This document shows positions 43,656 to 52,484 of a stretch of 64,000 nucleotides of DNA, one piece after another; positions within the stretch are counted from its first letter, which is position 1, and the number at the start of each line of letters is the position of its first letter. The notes beneath the pieces are model-generated. The model was not told the DNA's origin. It made no database searches and saw only the letters and a program-made list of their open reading frames with translations. Position numbers and translations under genes: made by a program. Origin of the DNA: an uncultured Porphyromonadaceae bacterium (GTDB taxonomy: Bacteria > Bacteroidota > Bacteroidia > Bacteroidales > Muribaculaceae); contig UQUV01000001.1 in the NCBI GenBank assembly GCA_900544305.1, forward strand, positions 62,001 to 126,000, read 5' to 3'.

Positions 43656-44459
43656 TTATAGTTTATATAATTCGATGGCTTCCATCCGCCCTGCATTTAT
43701 ACGTTCGGGATAGTGGGCGTCGGAATTGACTACAACCGGAATTTCGTATTTCTTCAGCAGTCCGAAATAGCGCTTGTTGGGGAAAAAGCGGTTGTGCTCC
43801 ATCAGTGATTTCGTATTGATTTCAGCTATGAGTCCTGTATCCTTGATAGCATCAATTACCTTCAGTACCAGTTTCTGATACCATTCTTCTTCTTCAATGC
43901 CCGGTTGGAAATACGAGGCGTTCTGTCCGATTTTGTCGAAGTGTCCGATAATATCGAAACCTTTGCTTTCAATCATTTGAAGTGTCTGCGCATAAAAACG
44001 CTCTACGACGGTTCTGATGTCATTGTCGAAATAGCGTTCCATTTTCAACTTGAAATTGTTGAAGTTCCCATCGGTGTCCACATAGGTGTCGCCACAAGGA
44101 ACAAAATGGACGGAGCCAATCTTGTAGTCAAGATTCAGTCCGTTGTAGTATTTGCTTGACGGACCGTGCTCGTGATTGAAATAGTCGATTTCCATCGACA
44201 GATAAAGATTGATTTTCCCTTCAAATTCCTTCTTCAGGCGTTTGAATTCATCCAAATAGAGCGGCACATTCTCCAGTTTGATATTGCATGGCGATTCAAT
44301 TGGAGCAGGAGAGTGGGGTGAAAAACCGTAATCGGTAAATCCTTGTTCGATGGCAGCTACCACAAAATCGTGCATCGCTGCTCTTCCGTCGCAGAATTGG
44401 GTGTGGGAATGAAAATTATAAAGTTGAGTTCTTTGGGTGATTCCTTTAAAATCAATCAT
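43656..44459 (-). CDS. hisK: PHP-family histidinol-phosphatase
   Basis: A 267-residue PHP-domain phosphoesterase of the HisK type, dephosphorylating histidinol phosphate. Metal-binding motifs are present: His17-x-His19 in NFHSHTQFCDGR, HSPAPIESPCN, GHFDKIGQN and NSDAHYPERIN. No other his genes are nearby, so a different phosphate ester as substrate is possible. It lies 4 bases after the TPR/PD40 gene and 16 bases before metA in the same unit. Confidence 0.85.
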   Translation of the reverse strand: MIDFKGITQRTQLYNFHSHTQFCDGRAAMHDFVVAAIEQGFTDYGFSPHSPAPIESPCNIKLENVPLYLDEFKRLKKEFEGKINLYLSMEIDYFNHEHGPSSKYYNGLNLDYKIGSVHFVPCGDTYVDTDGNFNNFKLKMERYFDNDIRTVVERFYAQTLQMIESKGFDIIGHFDKIGQNASYFQPGIEEEEWYQKLVLKVIDAIKDTGLIAEINTKSLMEHNRFFPNKRYFGLLKKYEIPVVVNSDAHYPERINAGRMEAIELYKL

Positions 44460-44463
44460 ACGT

Positions 44464-45885
44464 TTATTTTAATGTTGGCAGTTCGGCAGCACGGATATTA
44501 TTTTCAATCTGCTGCATTTCTTCTGTCGATTTGACAATCGTACGTTCCAGTCGGAGAATTTCTGTCGACAGTTGGGTTTTAACCTGGGTATTTCCCTTAT
44601 TGAATTGGGAGCGCAGGTCAGCCAGTTTTTCAGAAACTTCATTCAGCCATGCTTTGCGTTCCATAAGTCGCTGCATGAGGCTTCGGGCTTCAGAACTGTT
44701 GAAATCATCGTAAGTGGTATAACGAGTGTCATTGTTGACATAGAAAATAAAGTCGGCTTTTTCAGTTTCTTCTTCCATTCCAATCTGAGCTATTTCATCC
44801 AAAATTTCGCCGTAGTCGGCACCTTCCTTCCATGTGTCTTTGATGGAGCGGAGTGAAGCAAGCGAGGAAATGTTTTCGTTTTCGCGGTCATAATTTTCGC
44901 GGATACTGTTTGGAATAAAAACATAGATGGTCACTTTGCCGGGAATTTGGTTTCGGTCAGTGGCCCACCAGCCTACATTAGTCATTTCGTCGATGACCAA
45001 CAGATAGTCGTCGTACGGTGAATTGTAGGGCATTCCAATATTTTGCGGTTGGAGATAATCGTCTGAACCGAAGTTCTTGCGTGTCATGAAAATGTCATAT
45101 CCGCCAATGGAATTGTCTCCGTTGCAAGCATAATAGAGGGTGGCTCCGTCGGCCATCAAAAAAGGATAGTCTGTATCGCCGCCGTCATTCAGGTTGTCGT
45201 CGAGTGACGTGTATTTGTCCCATTTCCCACCGTAGAGCTTGTAGGTTTCCATCAGGCGAAGCGTTCCGACACTGTCGGGCATTGACCATATCATACGGCT
45301 TTTCGATTCCGGCATATAGACCATTGTTGCAGAATCTGCCTTTTCGTATGGAAGTATCTCCGCCGTATTGAGAGAACCTGCTTCCGGTGCAATCCTGTAG
45401 TGGCGGAAGAAGAGGTTCTTGTCAACAACAAGGCTGTCGATGACTTGTATCTTTTCTACATTGTTCAGCATAAAGACGGCGCGTTTGATGCGCTCTTTCA
45501 TTTCAAGTGCTTTCTCCGAAATCTTGCTGTCATCATTATCGATGCGGCTTTCATATTCGTCAATATAGTCGCTTGCTGCTGTATAGTCCAGCTCGTTGAG
45601 CTTTATTTGCGCCAGATATCTTGCAGCTTCTGCAATTTCTTTCGAGTCGGCATATTCCAAATATTTTTTGGATTCTTCTACTTTGCCCGTTTCATAAAGG
45701 CAAACGCCATACCATTGGTTGTAATTGGCATTGCTCGGATATTTTTGGGCATATACCTTGAATGTAGGCAGAACTTTTTCGTATTCGCCTTTTAAAAACA
45801 GTTTCTTAGCTTCGTTAAGCGTCATCGCATTGGCAAAAGATGCCACGCATAAAGCGGCAATGAGGAATCTGTATTTCATTTTCAT
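44464..45885 (-). CDS. Exported TPR and PD40 (WD40-like) protein
   Basis: A 473-residue protein with signal peptide (about 1-22), TPR-like repeats (about 25-130, with GEYEKVLPTFKVYAQKYP), PD40-type beta-propeller segments (for example DYPFLMADGATLYYACNGDN and MPYNSPYDDYLLVIDE), and a C-terminal coiled coil (about 400-470). This domain set is like periplasmic OmpA/Pal-associated proteins in Bacteroidota, without an OmpA domain. Function unknown, probably envelope related. A repeat copy and a consensus promoter lie directly upstream and appear to start this five-gene unit. Confidence 0.8.
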   Translation of the reverse strand: MKMKYRFLIAALCVASFANAMTLNEAKKLFLKGEYEKVLPTFKVYAQKYPSNANYNQWYGVCLYETGKVEESKKYLEYADSKEIAEAARYLAQIKLNELDYTAASDYIDEYESRIDNDDSKISEKALEMKERIKRAVFMLNNVEKIQVIDSLVVDKNLFFRHYRIAPEAGSLNTAEILPYEKADSATMVYMPESKSRMIWSMPDSVGTLRLMETYKLYGGKWDKYTSLDDNLNDGGDTDYPFLMADGATLYYACNGDNSIGGYDIFMTRKNFGSDDYLQPQNIGMPYNSPYDDYLLVIDEMTNVGWWATDRNQIPGKVTIYVFIPNSIRENYDRENENISSLASLRSIKDTWKEGADYGEILDEIAQIGMEEETEKADFIFYVNNDTRYTTYDDFNSSEARSLMQRLMERKAWLNEVSEKLADLRSQFNKGNTQVKTQLSTEILRLERTIVKSTEEMQQIENNIRAAELPTLK

Positions 45886-45915
45886 AATTTCAAGGGGTTT
45901 GATTATTTTGATATT

Positions 45916-46006
45916 AACGATAGCGAAAGGCGAGAGGGGAATAAAATAATGAAACTTGCTTCAAGTATTTTATGTCCGAAACCGCATCCTATCTTTTACA
46001 AAGATA
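45916..46006 (-). repeat. Single copy of the dispersed palindromic repeat
   Basis: Boundary motifs (AACGATAG at 45916, AAAGATA at 46000) are 84 bases apart. Left arm GAAAGGCGAGAGGGGAATAAAAT, centre GAAACTTGCTTC, right arm CCGAAACCGCATCC. It fills the space between the 45885 gene start and the end of mutL. Confidence 0.88.
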
Positions 46007-46029
46007 AAGATTATCGCTGAAAAAATCAA
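45999..46029 (-). promoter_or_regulatory. Promoter at the far end of the repeat, for the TPR/PD40-metA unit
   Basis: On the minus strand TTG (46029-46027), a 20-base spacer and TATCTTTG (46006-45999); start near 45995, leader about 110 bases containing the repeat. Confidence 0.65.
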
Positions 46030-46030
46030 T

Positions 46031-47968
46031 TTATATAAACATTTTAGCAATGTCGTCGTAGCTCATCATGCTGATAACCAACTTCCTGTCGGGCGTGTAT
46101 TTAGGCTCTTTCGAACTGAAGAGGCTGGCAACAAGGTTGTCCATTTCATTTTGCGAAAGAGTTTGCCCGTATTTGATGGCTGCGGCCTTTGCCGAAGAAA
46201 GGGCAATGTGTTCAGCCATTTTGGATGAAATGTCGGCTCCTCCGTTTATAACGGTGTCGACTACGTCAAGAATGAACTCACGCGTATTAACTTTCAGCAA
46301 AACCGCCGGGATACTGTTGAGCGTCCATGAATTGTTTCCGAGAAATGAAAGTTCAAAACCCATTTTCTCCATTTCAGGCTGAAGCTCTTCCAGGATAAGA
46401 TTCTGGGCTGATGACAGCTCAATGACTTCCTGGAAAATGACACGCTGCGACTCAATTTTTTCTGTGAGTTTAGTTGCAATCATTTTGTCAAACAGAACTC
46501 TGACATGTGCACGATGCTGATCAATAAATACAAGTCCTGATTTGTTTTGAGTCAGGATGTATTTTTTCTTAATTTGGGTATAGCTGTTTCCTTGTCCTCC
46601 GTCTGCAAGTTCCTGTAAGTTGGCATCAATACTTTCGACTGACGGCATGGTTGCGGGCGTCGTTTCCGGTTCTGGGGTCAGTGAGGAGATATGTTCGATG
46701 CTTTCTGAACGGCCTCGTTCGAAATTTTGATAGAGCAAATCCCAGTTTTGCAGGTTGTCGTCAGTGCGTTGGTCGGTAAATGGCCGGGCTGTCAGTTTGC
46801 TGTCGGTGACATAGCTTGTTGTCTGACGGCCTGAAGAATGTGTGCGGGCTGACTCTTTGAACGGATTGTAGTTGGGGTCTAGTTCTACAGTTGGCATTGC
46901 AAAATCCGTTTCGCTCGATGGAGTAATAGGGAAATCGATGGCGCCTTCCGTATCAAAATCAATCGAAGGAACGGCACTGAATTTTCCCAATGCCTCCTTG
47001 ACTGCGGCAAAAAGAATCTGCCAGATGGCCTGTTCGTTTTCGAATTTTATTTCGCTTTTTGTCGGATGTATGTTTACGTCGATGGTTTCTGGGTCGACGG
47101 TAAAGTTCAGGAAGTAGTTGGGCTGTTCGTCGGCTGTAATCAGTTGGTCGTAACATGCCATGACAGCCTTTTGGAAATAAGGATGACGCATGTGGCGGCC
47201 ATTGACGAATAGATATTGCAAAGCATTCCGTTTGCGCGCATTTTCCGGCCGTCCTACAAAACCGTTTATTTTTACTATGCTCGTTTCTGTTTCGATAGGA
47301 ACCAGCTGTTGTTCGAGTGAACGGGAGAATAGGGTGACGATACGATGTTTGAATGAATCGCCTCCCATCAACTGGAACATGGTCGTATCGTTATGAATAA
47401 GCGTAAATTCGGTGGAGTAGTTGACCAACGCCAATTTCTCAAATTCGCGTACAATATTGCCAAGTTCCACTTTGTTGCTTTTCAGGAATTTCCGTCGGGC
47501 AGGCACATTGAAGAAGATATTCTTAATCATGAAGTTTGACCCTTCCGGACAGTAGTCAGCCTCCTGAGATTCGCAGGTCGACGCGCTGATGCACACACGC
47601 GTACCCATTTGTGCACCGCGTTTGCGAGTGCGTAGTTCCACTTGTGCAATGGCGGCGATTGAAGCGAGGGCTTCGCCGCGGAAACCCATTGTGTGAAGCG
47701 CAAAAAGGTCGTCTGCACTTTTGATTTTAGATGTGGCATGACGTTCGAATGCCAGTCGTGCATCCGTTTCCGACATGCCTGTGCCGTTGTCGATTACCTG
47801 TATCAAGGTACGACCGGCATCTTTCAGTACGATTTTAATGCTTGTCGCTCCTGCATCAATAGCGTTTTCTACCAATTCCTTGATGACAGATGCCGGACGC
47901 TGGATGACCTCGCCGGCGGCAATCTGATTGGCTACGGAATCTGGTAAAAGTTTGATAACATCTGACAT
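46031..47968 (-). CDS. mutL: DNA mismatch repair protein MutL
   Basis: ATPase that links mismatch recognition to strand removal. The 645-residue protein has the GHKL ATPase motifs ELVENAIDAG, VIDNGTGM, FERHATSKI and GFRGEAL. In the C-terminal dimerisation domain the endonuclease motif DQHA(x)2E(x)4E of MutH-less bacteria reads DQHRAHVRVLFDKM, so both Glu are replaced (Val and Asp); the second zinc motif also looks absent. The start at 47968 gives the family N-terminus (VIKLLPDSVANQIAAGEVI); the longer frame runs into the neighbour. It is the last gene of the surA-ostA-mutL unit. Confidence 0.96.
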   Translation of the reverse strand: MSDVIKLLPDSVANQIAAGEVIQRPASVIKELVENAIDAGATSIKIVLKDAGRTLIQVIDNGTGMSETDARLAFERHATSKIKSADDLFALHTMGFRGEALASIAAIAQVELRTRKRGAQMGTRVCISASTCESQEADYCPEGSNFMIKNIFFNVPARRKFLKSNKVELGNIVREFEKLALVNYSTEFTLIHNDTTMFQLMGGDSFKHRIVTLFSRSLEQQLVPIETETSIVKINGFVGRPENARKRNALQYLFVNGRHMRHPYFQKAVMACYDQLITADEQPNYFLNFTVDPETIDVNIHPTKSEIKFENEQAIWQILFAAVKEALGKFSAVPSIDFDTEGAIDFPITPSSETDFAMPTVELDPNYNPFKESARTHSSGRQTTSYVTDSKLTARPFTDQRTDDNLQNWDLLYQNFERGRSESIEHISSLTPEPETTPATMPSVESIDANLQELADGGQGNSYTQIKKKYILTQNKSGLVFIDQHRAHVRVLFDKMIATKLTEKIESQRVIFQEVIELSSAQNLILEELQPEMEKMGFELSFLGNNSWTLNSIPAVLLKVNTREFILDVVDTVINGGADISSKMAEHIALSSAKAAAIKYGQTLSQNEMDNLVASLFSSKEPKYTPDRKLVISMMSYDDIAKMFI

Positions 47969-47999
47969 ATTGTAACTTGCTTCCTTTCTTTCGTAATGC

Positions 48000-49715
48000 T
48001 TATTCTTCTCCTCTGATTCTTGCGACAGGGACAACTGCTTCAGGTGAGTCCAGCATCTGTCGCATTTCTTCTGGTATTCTGAAAATGTCGTATTGGTCCT
48101 TAGGCCGGATGGCATCGTTCCATTTGAAGCCTTTCAGATAATATTGTGACCGTTTGACAAGAAACAGCGGTGTGACTTTACCTGTCACATCCGGCCAAAG
48201 GTTCAGTTTTTCCATCTTTTGGTCTTTGAGCAGAATTTTCAGAAAACTGCCTTCTGCTGAAACGAGTTTGTTGTAAGTCGAGTCGTTTTCCATTGGAAGG
48301 AAAATGGTCTGTACGTTGCCGTTTACATCAAGCTGTCTCATTTCACCGTTTTCAAAATAGGCTATCATTTCTTTTCCGCTCAATTGATTGTAAAAGTCGC
48401 CTTCAACAGCTTCGGCAAGAAAGCCGTATTGCGGAAGGAATGCCTTGTTGACGGTACTGTCGTTGAAATGCACTTGGATGATGTTTCCTGTGACTTGACG
48501 GTTCTCGTTCCACAGAACCGGATGACGGTGCATGAACAGCATGGAGTCGGCTGTGACAAATGTCAAAGAATCGCATACACCTTGCAGATCAACGCGGAAA
48601 AAGCGAACCATCGGATAGGCACACATGATGCGCGACGAATCACTCGTCAGGTATGTACGAATGGTGTCGCCATGGAGGTAGAGTGTGTCTTTTTTAGAAT
48701 ACTCCATTGCCATTGCGCGTTTTGTGGCAAATGATTCGTCCGTCTTTTCGTTATGATAGCCGTAGTCGCCCACTAATGTGGAACTTTTCACAGAGTCAGT
48801 CATAACCATATTTCCGAATGCTTCTCCAAAACCGATGTTGCGGTCGTAGAACAGCGTGTCTCCAGTTAATGTCTGTGCGTCTTTTGTTACGATGAGTGAA
48901 CGGTTGTAGAGTGTTGCCTTTTCGGTTTCCGTGTTATACCATCCTTTGTTTGTGTAGATGGTGTTGCTGTCCGATACGATGGTTGTGTAGCCGACGATGT
49001 CCGCAATGTGGCTGTCGGTGTTGTAGTAGAGCGTATCGGTAAGCATGGTGTATTTTTCGTTCACCAGCTCTACGTCAAACAGGAATTCCGTATCTTTTGT
49101 GTCTGGACAGTATTGCCCGTAGACGGATGAAAGGGTGTTCTCGTCGTCAACGATTCGTCCGCCTTCGAAATAATAGCCGATGTTGGCAATCATGTCGTAA
49201 TCAAGGCTGTCGGTGAAAAGGGTGACGTTGCGGTTTTCCATCTTTACGTTGTAACGCAATTGGGCAAGGTCGAGGTCGCCGTTGTAATAGAGTTCGTCGG
49301 CATATACAAACAGCGTGTCACCTTGTTCCATTCGCACGTTGCCGAAGGCATAGAGTGAGTTTCTCTTGTCGTAGAAATGAGCGCTGTCGCAGAACATGTA
49401 CATATCACCTTTGCGGAACTGTACGTTCCCGTTCAGCACCTGATAGTCTTTGCTGACGAGTTCATCCATTGTCAGCCGATCGGCATATTCGAGGAATACT
49501 TTTCCCTTCTGATAGCGGTCGGCAGTCGGTATTGTCGGCTTGACTTTCTCTGTTTTTGCCGCAGGCTTGAGCTGCTGTTTTTTCTGAGCGCCGCTCTGTG
49601 CACGGAGGCCGTCGCCGAAAATTATGTTAAGAAAACAAATAGCCAAAAGGCATAAGAATCCATTTAGGAACTTATGCCTTTTGTTTGTATTGTCGTTTTG
49701 TCTGTTGTCTCCCAT
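48000..49715 (-). CDS. OstA-like (LptA/LptD N-domain type) envelope protein
   Basis: A 571-residue exported protein with an N-terminal signal or anchor helix (about 16-37) and an extended region of repeated beta strands typical of the OstA/LptA fold (ADRLTMDELVSKDYQVLNGNVQFRKGD; NVRMEQGDTLFVYADELYYNGD; later DTLFYDRNIG). OstA domains shuttle lipopolysaccharide across the periplasm. It lies between the SurA-like chaperone and mutL with short gaps, so an outer-membrane biogenesis role is likely; the precise role is inference. Confidence 0.85.
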   Translation of the reverse strand: MGDNRQNDNTNKRHKFLNGFLCLLAICFLNIIFGDGLRAQSGAQKKQQLKPAAKTEKVKPTIPTADRYQKGKVFLEYADRLTMDELVSKDYQVLNGNVQFRKGDMYMFCDSAHFYDKRNSLYAFGNVRMEQGDTLFVYADELYYNGDLDLAQLRYNVKMENRNVTLFTDSLDYDMIANIGYYFEGGRIVDDENTLSSVYGQYCPDTKDTEFLFDVELVNEKYTMLTDTLYYNTDSHIADIVGYTTIVSDSNTIYTNKGWYNTETEKATLYNRSLIVTKDAQTLTGDTLFYDRNIGFGEAFGNMVMTDSVKSSTLVGDYGYHNEKTDESFATKRAMAMEYSKKDTLYLHGDTIRTYLTSDSSRIMCAYPMVRFFRVDLQGVCDSLTFVTADSMLFMHRHPVLWNENRQVTGNIIQVHFNDSTVNKAFLPQYGFLAEAVEGDFYNQLSGKEMIAYFENGEMRQLDVNGNVQTIFLPMENDSTYNKLVSAEGSFLKILLKDQKMEKLNLWPDVTGKVTPLFLVKRSQYYLKGFKWNDAIRPKDQYDIFRIPEEMRQMLDSPEAVVPVARIRGEE

Positions 49716-49726
49716 AAAAGGCTAAT

Positions 49727-51082
49727 TTATCTTTTTAACCACCCTTCGTGTTCAAATTTACAGTTTCGCCAGCCCTCTTCAATGTAGACGTAGGTGCTGT
49801 TGATTTTCTTTTTAATCCATTCCGACACGATTTCATTTTTCGCGTATGCCTCGTACATCTGTTTCAGCACTTCGTAATCGTCGCGGAGATTGGCCTTATG
49901 TCCTTCAATGCGGTTTTTAAGTTTGACGATTGCTACAATTTCCCGGTTGGTTTTCGGGTCAATCATAATGAACGGTTCGGAAATGTCTCCAACATTCATT
50001 TTGTCGACCACTTTTGCCACTTCCTGTGGAAGCTGTGCCATTTCGAAACGTGAGGTTCCTGTCTGGCTGTTGATCATCAAACCTTTATTGTTTCGTGTAT
50101 CTTTGTCTTGTGAAAGATATTGAGCCGCATCTTCAAATGTGAACTTGTTGGCAAGCAGGTCTGTGCGGAGTGAATCGAGACGTTCGATACCTTCTGTCAA
50201 CTCTTTTTCCGAAACTTTCGGTTTTAACAGGATGTGACGGGTATTGATTTTGTCTCCACGTTTCTCAATCAGCTGGATAATGTGGAAGCCAGCTTCCGTT
50301 TCTACAATCTTAGAGGCTTTTTTCGGGTCTGTCAGGTTGAATGCAACGCTGGCATATTCGGAAAGAAGTTCTGTTCTTCCTTTGAATCCGATTTCACCGC
50401 CGCGGGCTGAACTGCCGTCTTCAGAATATAGAATGGCAAGAGTGGAGAATTCTGATTCTCCATTGTTGACGCGTTGTGCATAGTCGCGCAGACGTGATTT
50501 CACTTCGTCAATTTCCTGCTGCGGGATAACGGGCTTGATGCTGATAATTTGTGCTTCTACCTGCATCGGTACAAACGGAAGACTGTCCTTTGAAAGCTTA
50601 TCGTAGTATTTTCTTACGTCGGCAGGGGTTGCCTTTACGTCTTTTGTCAATTCTTGCTGTACGCGTTGAACCGTATATTGGTTTTTCATCACCTCTACCA
50701 ACGTTTCTCGCATTTCCGGCAGCGGTTTGCGGAAGTATTCCTCAACTTTTTCTTTTGTTCCAAGCGATTCGATGAAGTAGTTGATACGTGCATTCACTTC
50801 CTGCATCACTTGTGACTCTTCTACGACAATCGTGTCGATTTCAGCCTGGTGGAGGAACAGTTTGTTGATGGCCAACTGTTCTGGAATTACACAATAGGGG
50901 TCACCTTCGATGGGTACCCGTTCATATTGCATTTGGGAATACTGTTCTTCAACTTGTGATTTGTAGATAGGCTCGTCGCCAACCACCCATACAACCTCTT
51001 CTGCAATATTGTTGTTCTGGGCTACCGAGTAGTATGCAGCACCAATGAGCGCTGCTACTGTAAAGATTTTTTGTAGTTTCAC
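49727..51082 (-). CDS. surA: SurA-like periplasmic peptidyl-prolyl isomerase
   Basis: A 451-residue exported chaperone with signal peptide (about 1-21), a SurA-like N-terminal helical region (22-165) and two parvulin PPIase domains (about 175-275, containing FSTLAILYSEDGSSARGGEIG, and about 285-390, containing HILLKPKVSEKEL). It should assist folding of outer-membrane proteins. It is the first gene of the unit with the OstA-like protein and MutL, 11 bases before the former. No clear promoter consensus is visible directly upstream. Confidence 0.88.
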   Translation of the reverse strand: MKLQKIFTVAALIGAAYYSVAQNNNIAEEVVWVVGDEPIYKSQVEEQYSQMQYERVPIEGDPYCVIPEQLAINKLFLHQAEIDTIVVEESQVMQEVNARINYFIESLGTKEKVEEYFRKPLPEMRETLVEVMKNQYTVQRVQQELTKDVKATPADVRKYYDKLSKDSLPFVPMQVEAQIISIKPVIPQQEIDEVKSRLRDYAQRVNNGESEFSTLAILYSEDGSSARGGEIGFKGRTELLSEYASVAFNLTDPKKASKIVETEAGFHIIQLIEKRGDKINTRHILLKPKVSEKELTEGIERLDSLRTDLLANKFTFEDAAQYLSQDKDTRNNKGLMINSQTGTSRFEMAQLPQEVAKVVDKMNVGDISEPFIMIDPKTNREIVAIVKLKNRIEGHKANLRDDYEVLKQMYEAYAKNEIVSEWIKKKINSTYVYIEEGWRNCKFEHEGWLKR

Positions 51083-51291
51083 TATGCTTAGTTTTCGTTT
51101 ACCAATTAATTACATTCCGCTTTTTCGCTGTAAGCCGAAATCGAATACAAATATCTTGATTCTTCAGATTTCTTCAAAACGAAAATCGACGTAATAAACC
51201 ATTCTTTAGATAGTTTATACAATATTTGTCGATAGTCACTTTCGCGGATTATCGTAGCGACAAAAATAATCAAAAATAATGAAATAATAAA

Positions 51292-51323
51292 CGGCGATGA
51301 GAATTATCTGCTTCCCATCGCCG
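51292..51323 (-). terminator. Intrinsic terminator after the small protein gene
   Basis: Eight-base stem CGGCGATG (51292-51299) with CATCGCCG (51316-51323), followed on the minus strand by a T-rich stretch. The rest of the 259 bases to surA shows no gene. Confidence 0.72.
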
Positions 51324-51341
51324 AATAATACGTTTTTCTTT

Positions 51342-51506
51342 TTAGTTTGCTATAAAATTGCCTAATTCCATCGGCATTTGCTTGTTGTAGGAATAGGCGC
51401 GTGCAAACTGCTTTAGAAATTCAATGGTTGATTTTTTAGGTTGTACTTGTTGTTCTCCACGAAGTACAGATTTTTTTTCCATTAACTGTGTAGAGTTTTT
51501 ATCCAT
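51342..51506 (-). CDS. Small protein of unknown function downstream of the ECF sigma gene
   Basis: A 54-residue protein beginning MDKNSTQLMEKKSVLRGEQQ and ending LGNFIAN. It is basic with a short helical middle (IEFLKQFARAYSY). I recall similar short proteins in Bacteroidales, without known function. The ATG at 51506 is preferred over one 66 bases upstream, because the upstream one lies at the edge of the sigma-gene terminator. A terminator follows. Regulation by the nearby sigma factor is not shown. Confidence 0.65.
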   Translation of the reverse strand: MDKNSTQLMEKKSVLRGEQQVQPKKSTIEFLKQFARAYSYNKQMPMELGNFIAN

Positions 51507-51572
51507 AGGCAGTATCTTGTTAACATTCACATTGATAACGTAAGTGTTGCTTGTGTCATTGTATTGCTGCAC

Positions 51573-51610
51573 AAAAAAACGACATCCTTTTTTTGAAGAA
51601 TGTCGTTTTT
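51573..51610. terminator. Bidirectional terminator after the ECF sigma gene
   Basis: AAAAACGACAT (51575-51585) pairs with ATGTCGTTTTT (51600-51610), 14-base loop, with T and A runs on both sides; 19 bases beyond the sigma-gene stop. Confidence 0.85.
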
Positions 51611-51629
51611 ATATCGTGAAGCCTGTTTC

Positions 51630-52220
51630 TTATAATGTAAGAATGATGTTTTTTTCTTCAGCAATGCGTCGGAGGTTTAAAATGGCATAGCGCATTCTTC
51701 CCAATGCCGTGTTGATGCTGACTCCGGTAGTCTCTGCAATTTCTTTGAAACTCATGTTTTTGTAGTATCTCATTTCGAGCACGGCACGTTGAGATTCCGG
51801 TAAGGATTTTACCAGTTTCTTCACATCGCTAAGAATTTGGTGTCGGACGATAGAATCTTCCACCGTTTCCTCGCTCAGTTCTTTTTTGTTGAGGATGTCG
51901 ACTCCTTCATTGTCACAAGATACTTGCGCCATGGATTTTTCCTGTCGGTAGTAGTCGATAATCAAGTTGTGCGCAATGCGCGTAATCCATGCGGGGAATT
52001 TTCCGTTCTCCGAATATCGTCCTTGATTGATGGTTACTATGGCCTTGACGAATGTTTCCTGAAACAAGTCGTCAGCAAGGTCTTTGTTTTTTACTATATT
52101 AAGTATGTAGGAAAAAACACGGCTTTGGTGTCTTTGCAACAACACGTCGAAAGCACTGTTATTGCCTTCGGCATACAAGCAAACAAGTCGCTCGTCAGTT
52201 AACGCAAATAAATCTTCCAT
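51630..52220 (-). CDS. ECF-type RNA polymerase sigma factor
   Basis: A 196-residue sigma-70-family factor with region 2 (about residues 22-95: VFSYILNIVKNKDLADDLFQETF and AWITRIAHNLIIDYYR) and region 4 (about 130-185: SQRAVLEMRYYKNMSFKEIAETTGVS). No anti-sigma gene is adjacent, which is unusual for ECF factors, so control must be elsewhere or transcriptional. It has a -7 box TAGCTTTG on the minus strand (52320-52327), about 95 bases upstream, and its own terminator. Confidence 0.93.
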   Translation of the reverse strand: MEDLFALTDERLVCLYAEGNNSAFDVLLQRHQSRVFSYILNIVKNKDLADDLFQETFVKAIVTINQGRYSENGKFPAWITRIAHNLIIDYYRQEKSMAQVSCDNEGVDILNKKELSEETVEDSIVRHQILSDVKKLVKSLPESQRAVLEMRYYKNMSFKEIAETTGVSINTALGRMRYAILNLRRIAEEKNIILTL

Positions 52221-52319
52221 TAATCAATATGTTTTATTTATAGAGTAATGTAGATTCGATAGGCAGAATTATTTTATGTTGGTTAATCTAATGGGGTTAC
52301 TTATTTTAAGTTTATGTGG

Positions 52320-52327
52320 CAAAGCTA
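52320..52327 (-). promoter_or_regulatory. -7 box TAGCTTTG for the ECF sigma gene
   Basis: Matches TAnnTTTG on the minus strand; leader about 95 bases. No correctly spaced TTG. Confidence 0.4.
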
Positions 52328-52428
52328 TGTGTTTTTTTTGAAAAAAAGAAATTTTTCTCAAAAAAATACAATCAAAAATTGTTTTTTCATACAATAATGA
52401 GACTGTAACTTCGTTTCATTAAGTTGCA

Positions 52429-52466
52429 TAAAAGACAAAGGCCCTCCGTTGTGGAAGGCCTTTGTC
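52429..52466 (-). terminator. Intrinsic terminator after the phosphosugar mutase gene
   Basis: GACAAAGGCC (52434-52443) pairs with GGCCTTTGTC (52457-52466), followed on the minus strand by TTTTATGC; 18 bases beyond the stop. Confidence 0.85.
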
Positions 52467-52484
52467 AGTATATTGGAAACTTTT

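Noticed and set aside
43640..43696. Upstream start of metA
   Set aside because: It would overlap the end of the histidinol-phosphatase gene, and the family N-terminus MPVRIPS starts at 43639.
47969..48115. N-terminal extension of MutL
   Set aside because: The extension overlaps the OstA-like gene and lacks family similarity. The ATG at 47968 gives the canonical MutL N-terminus.
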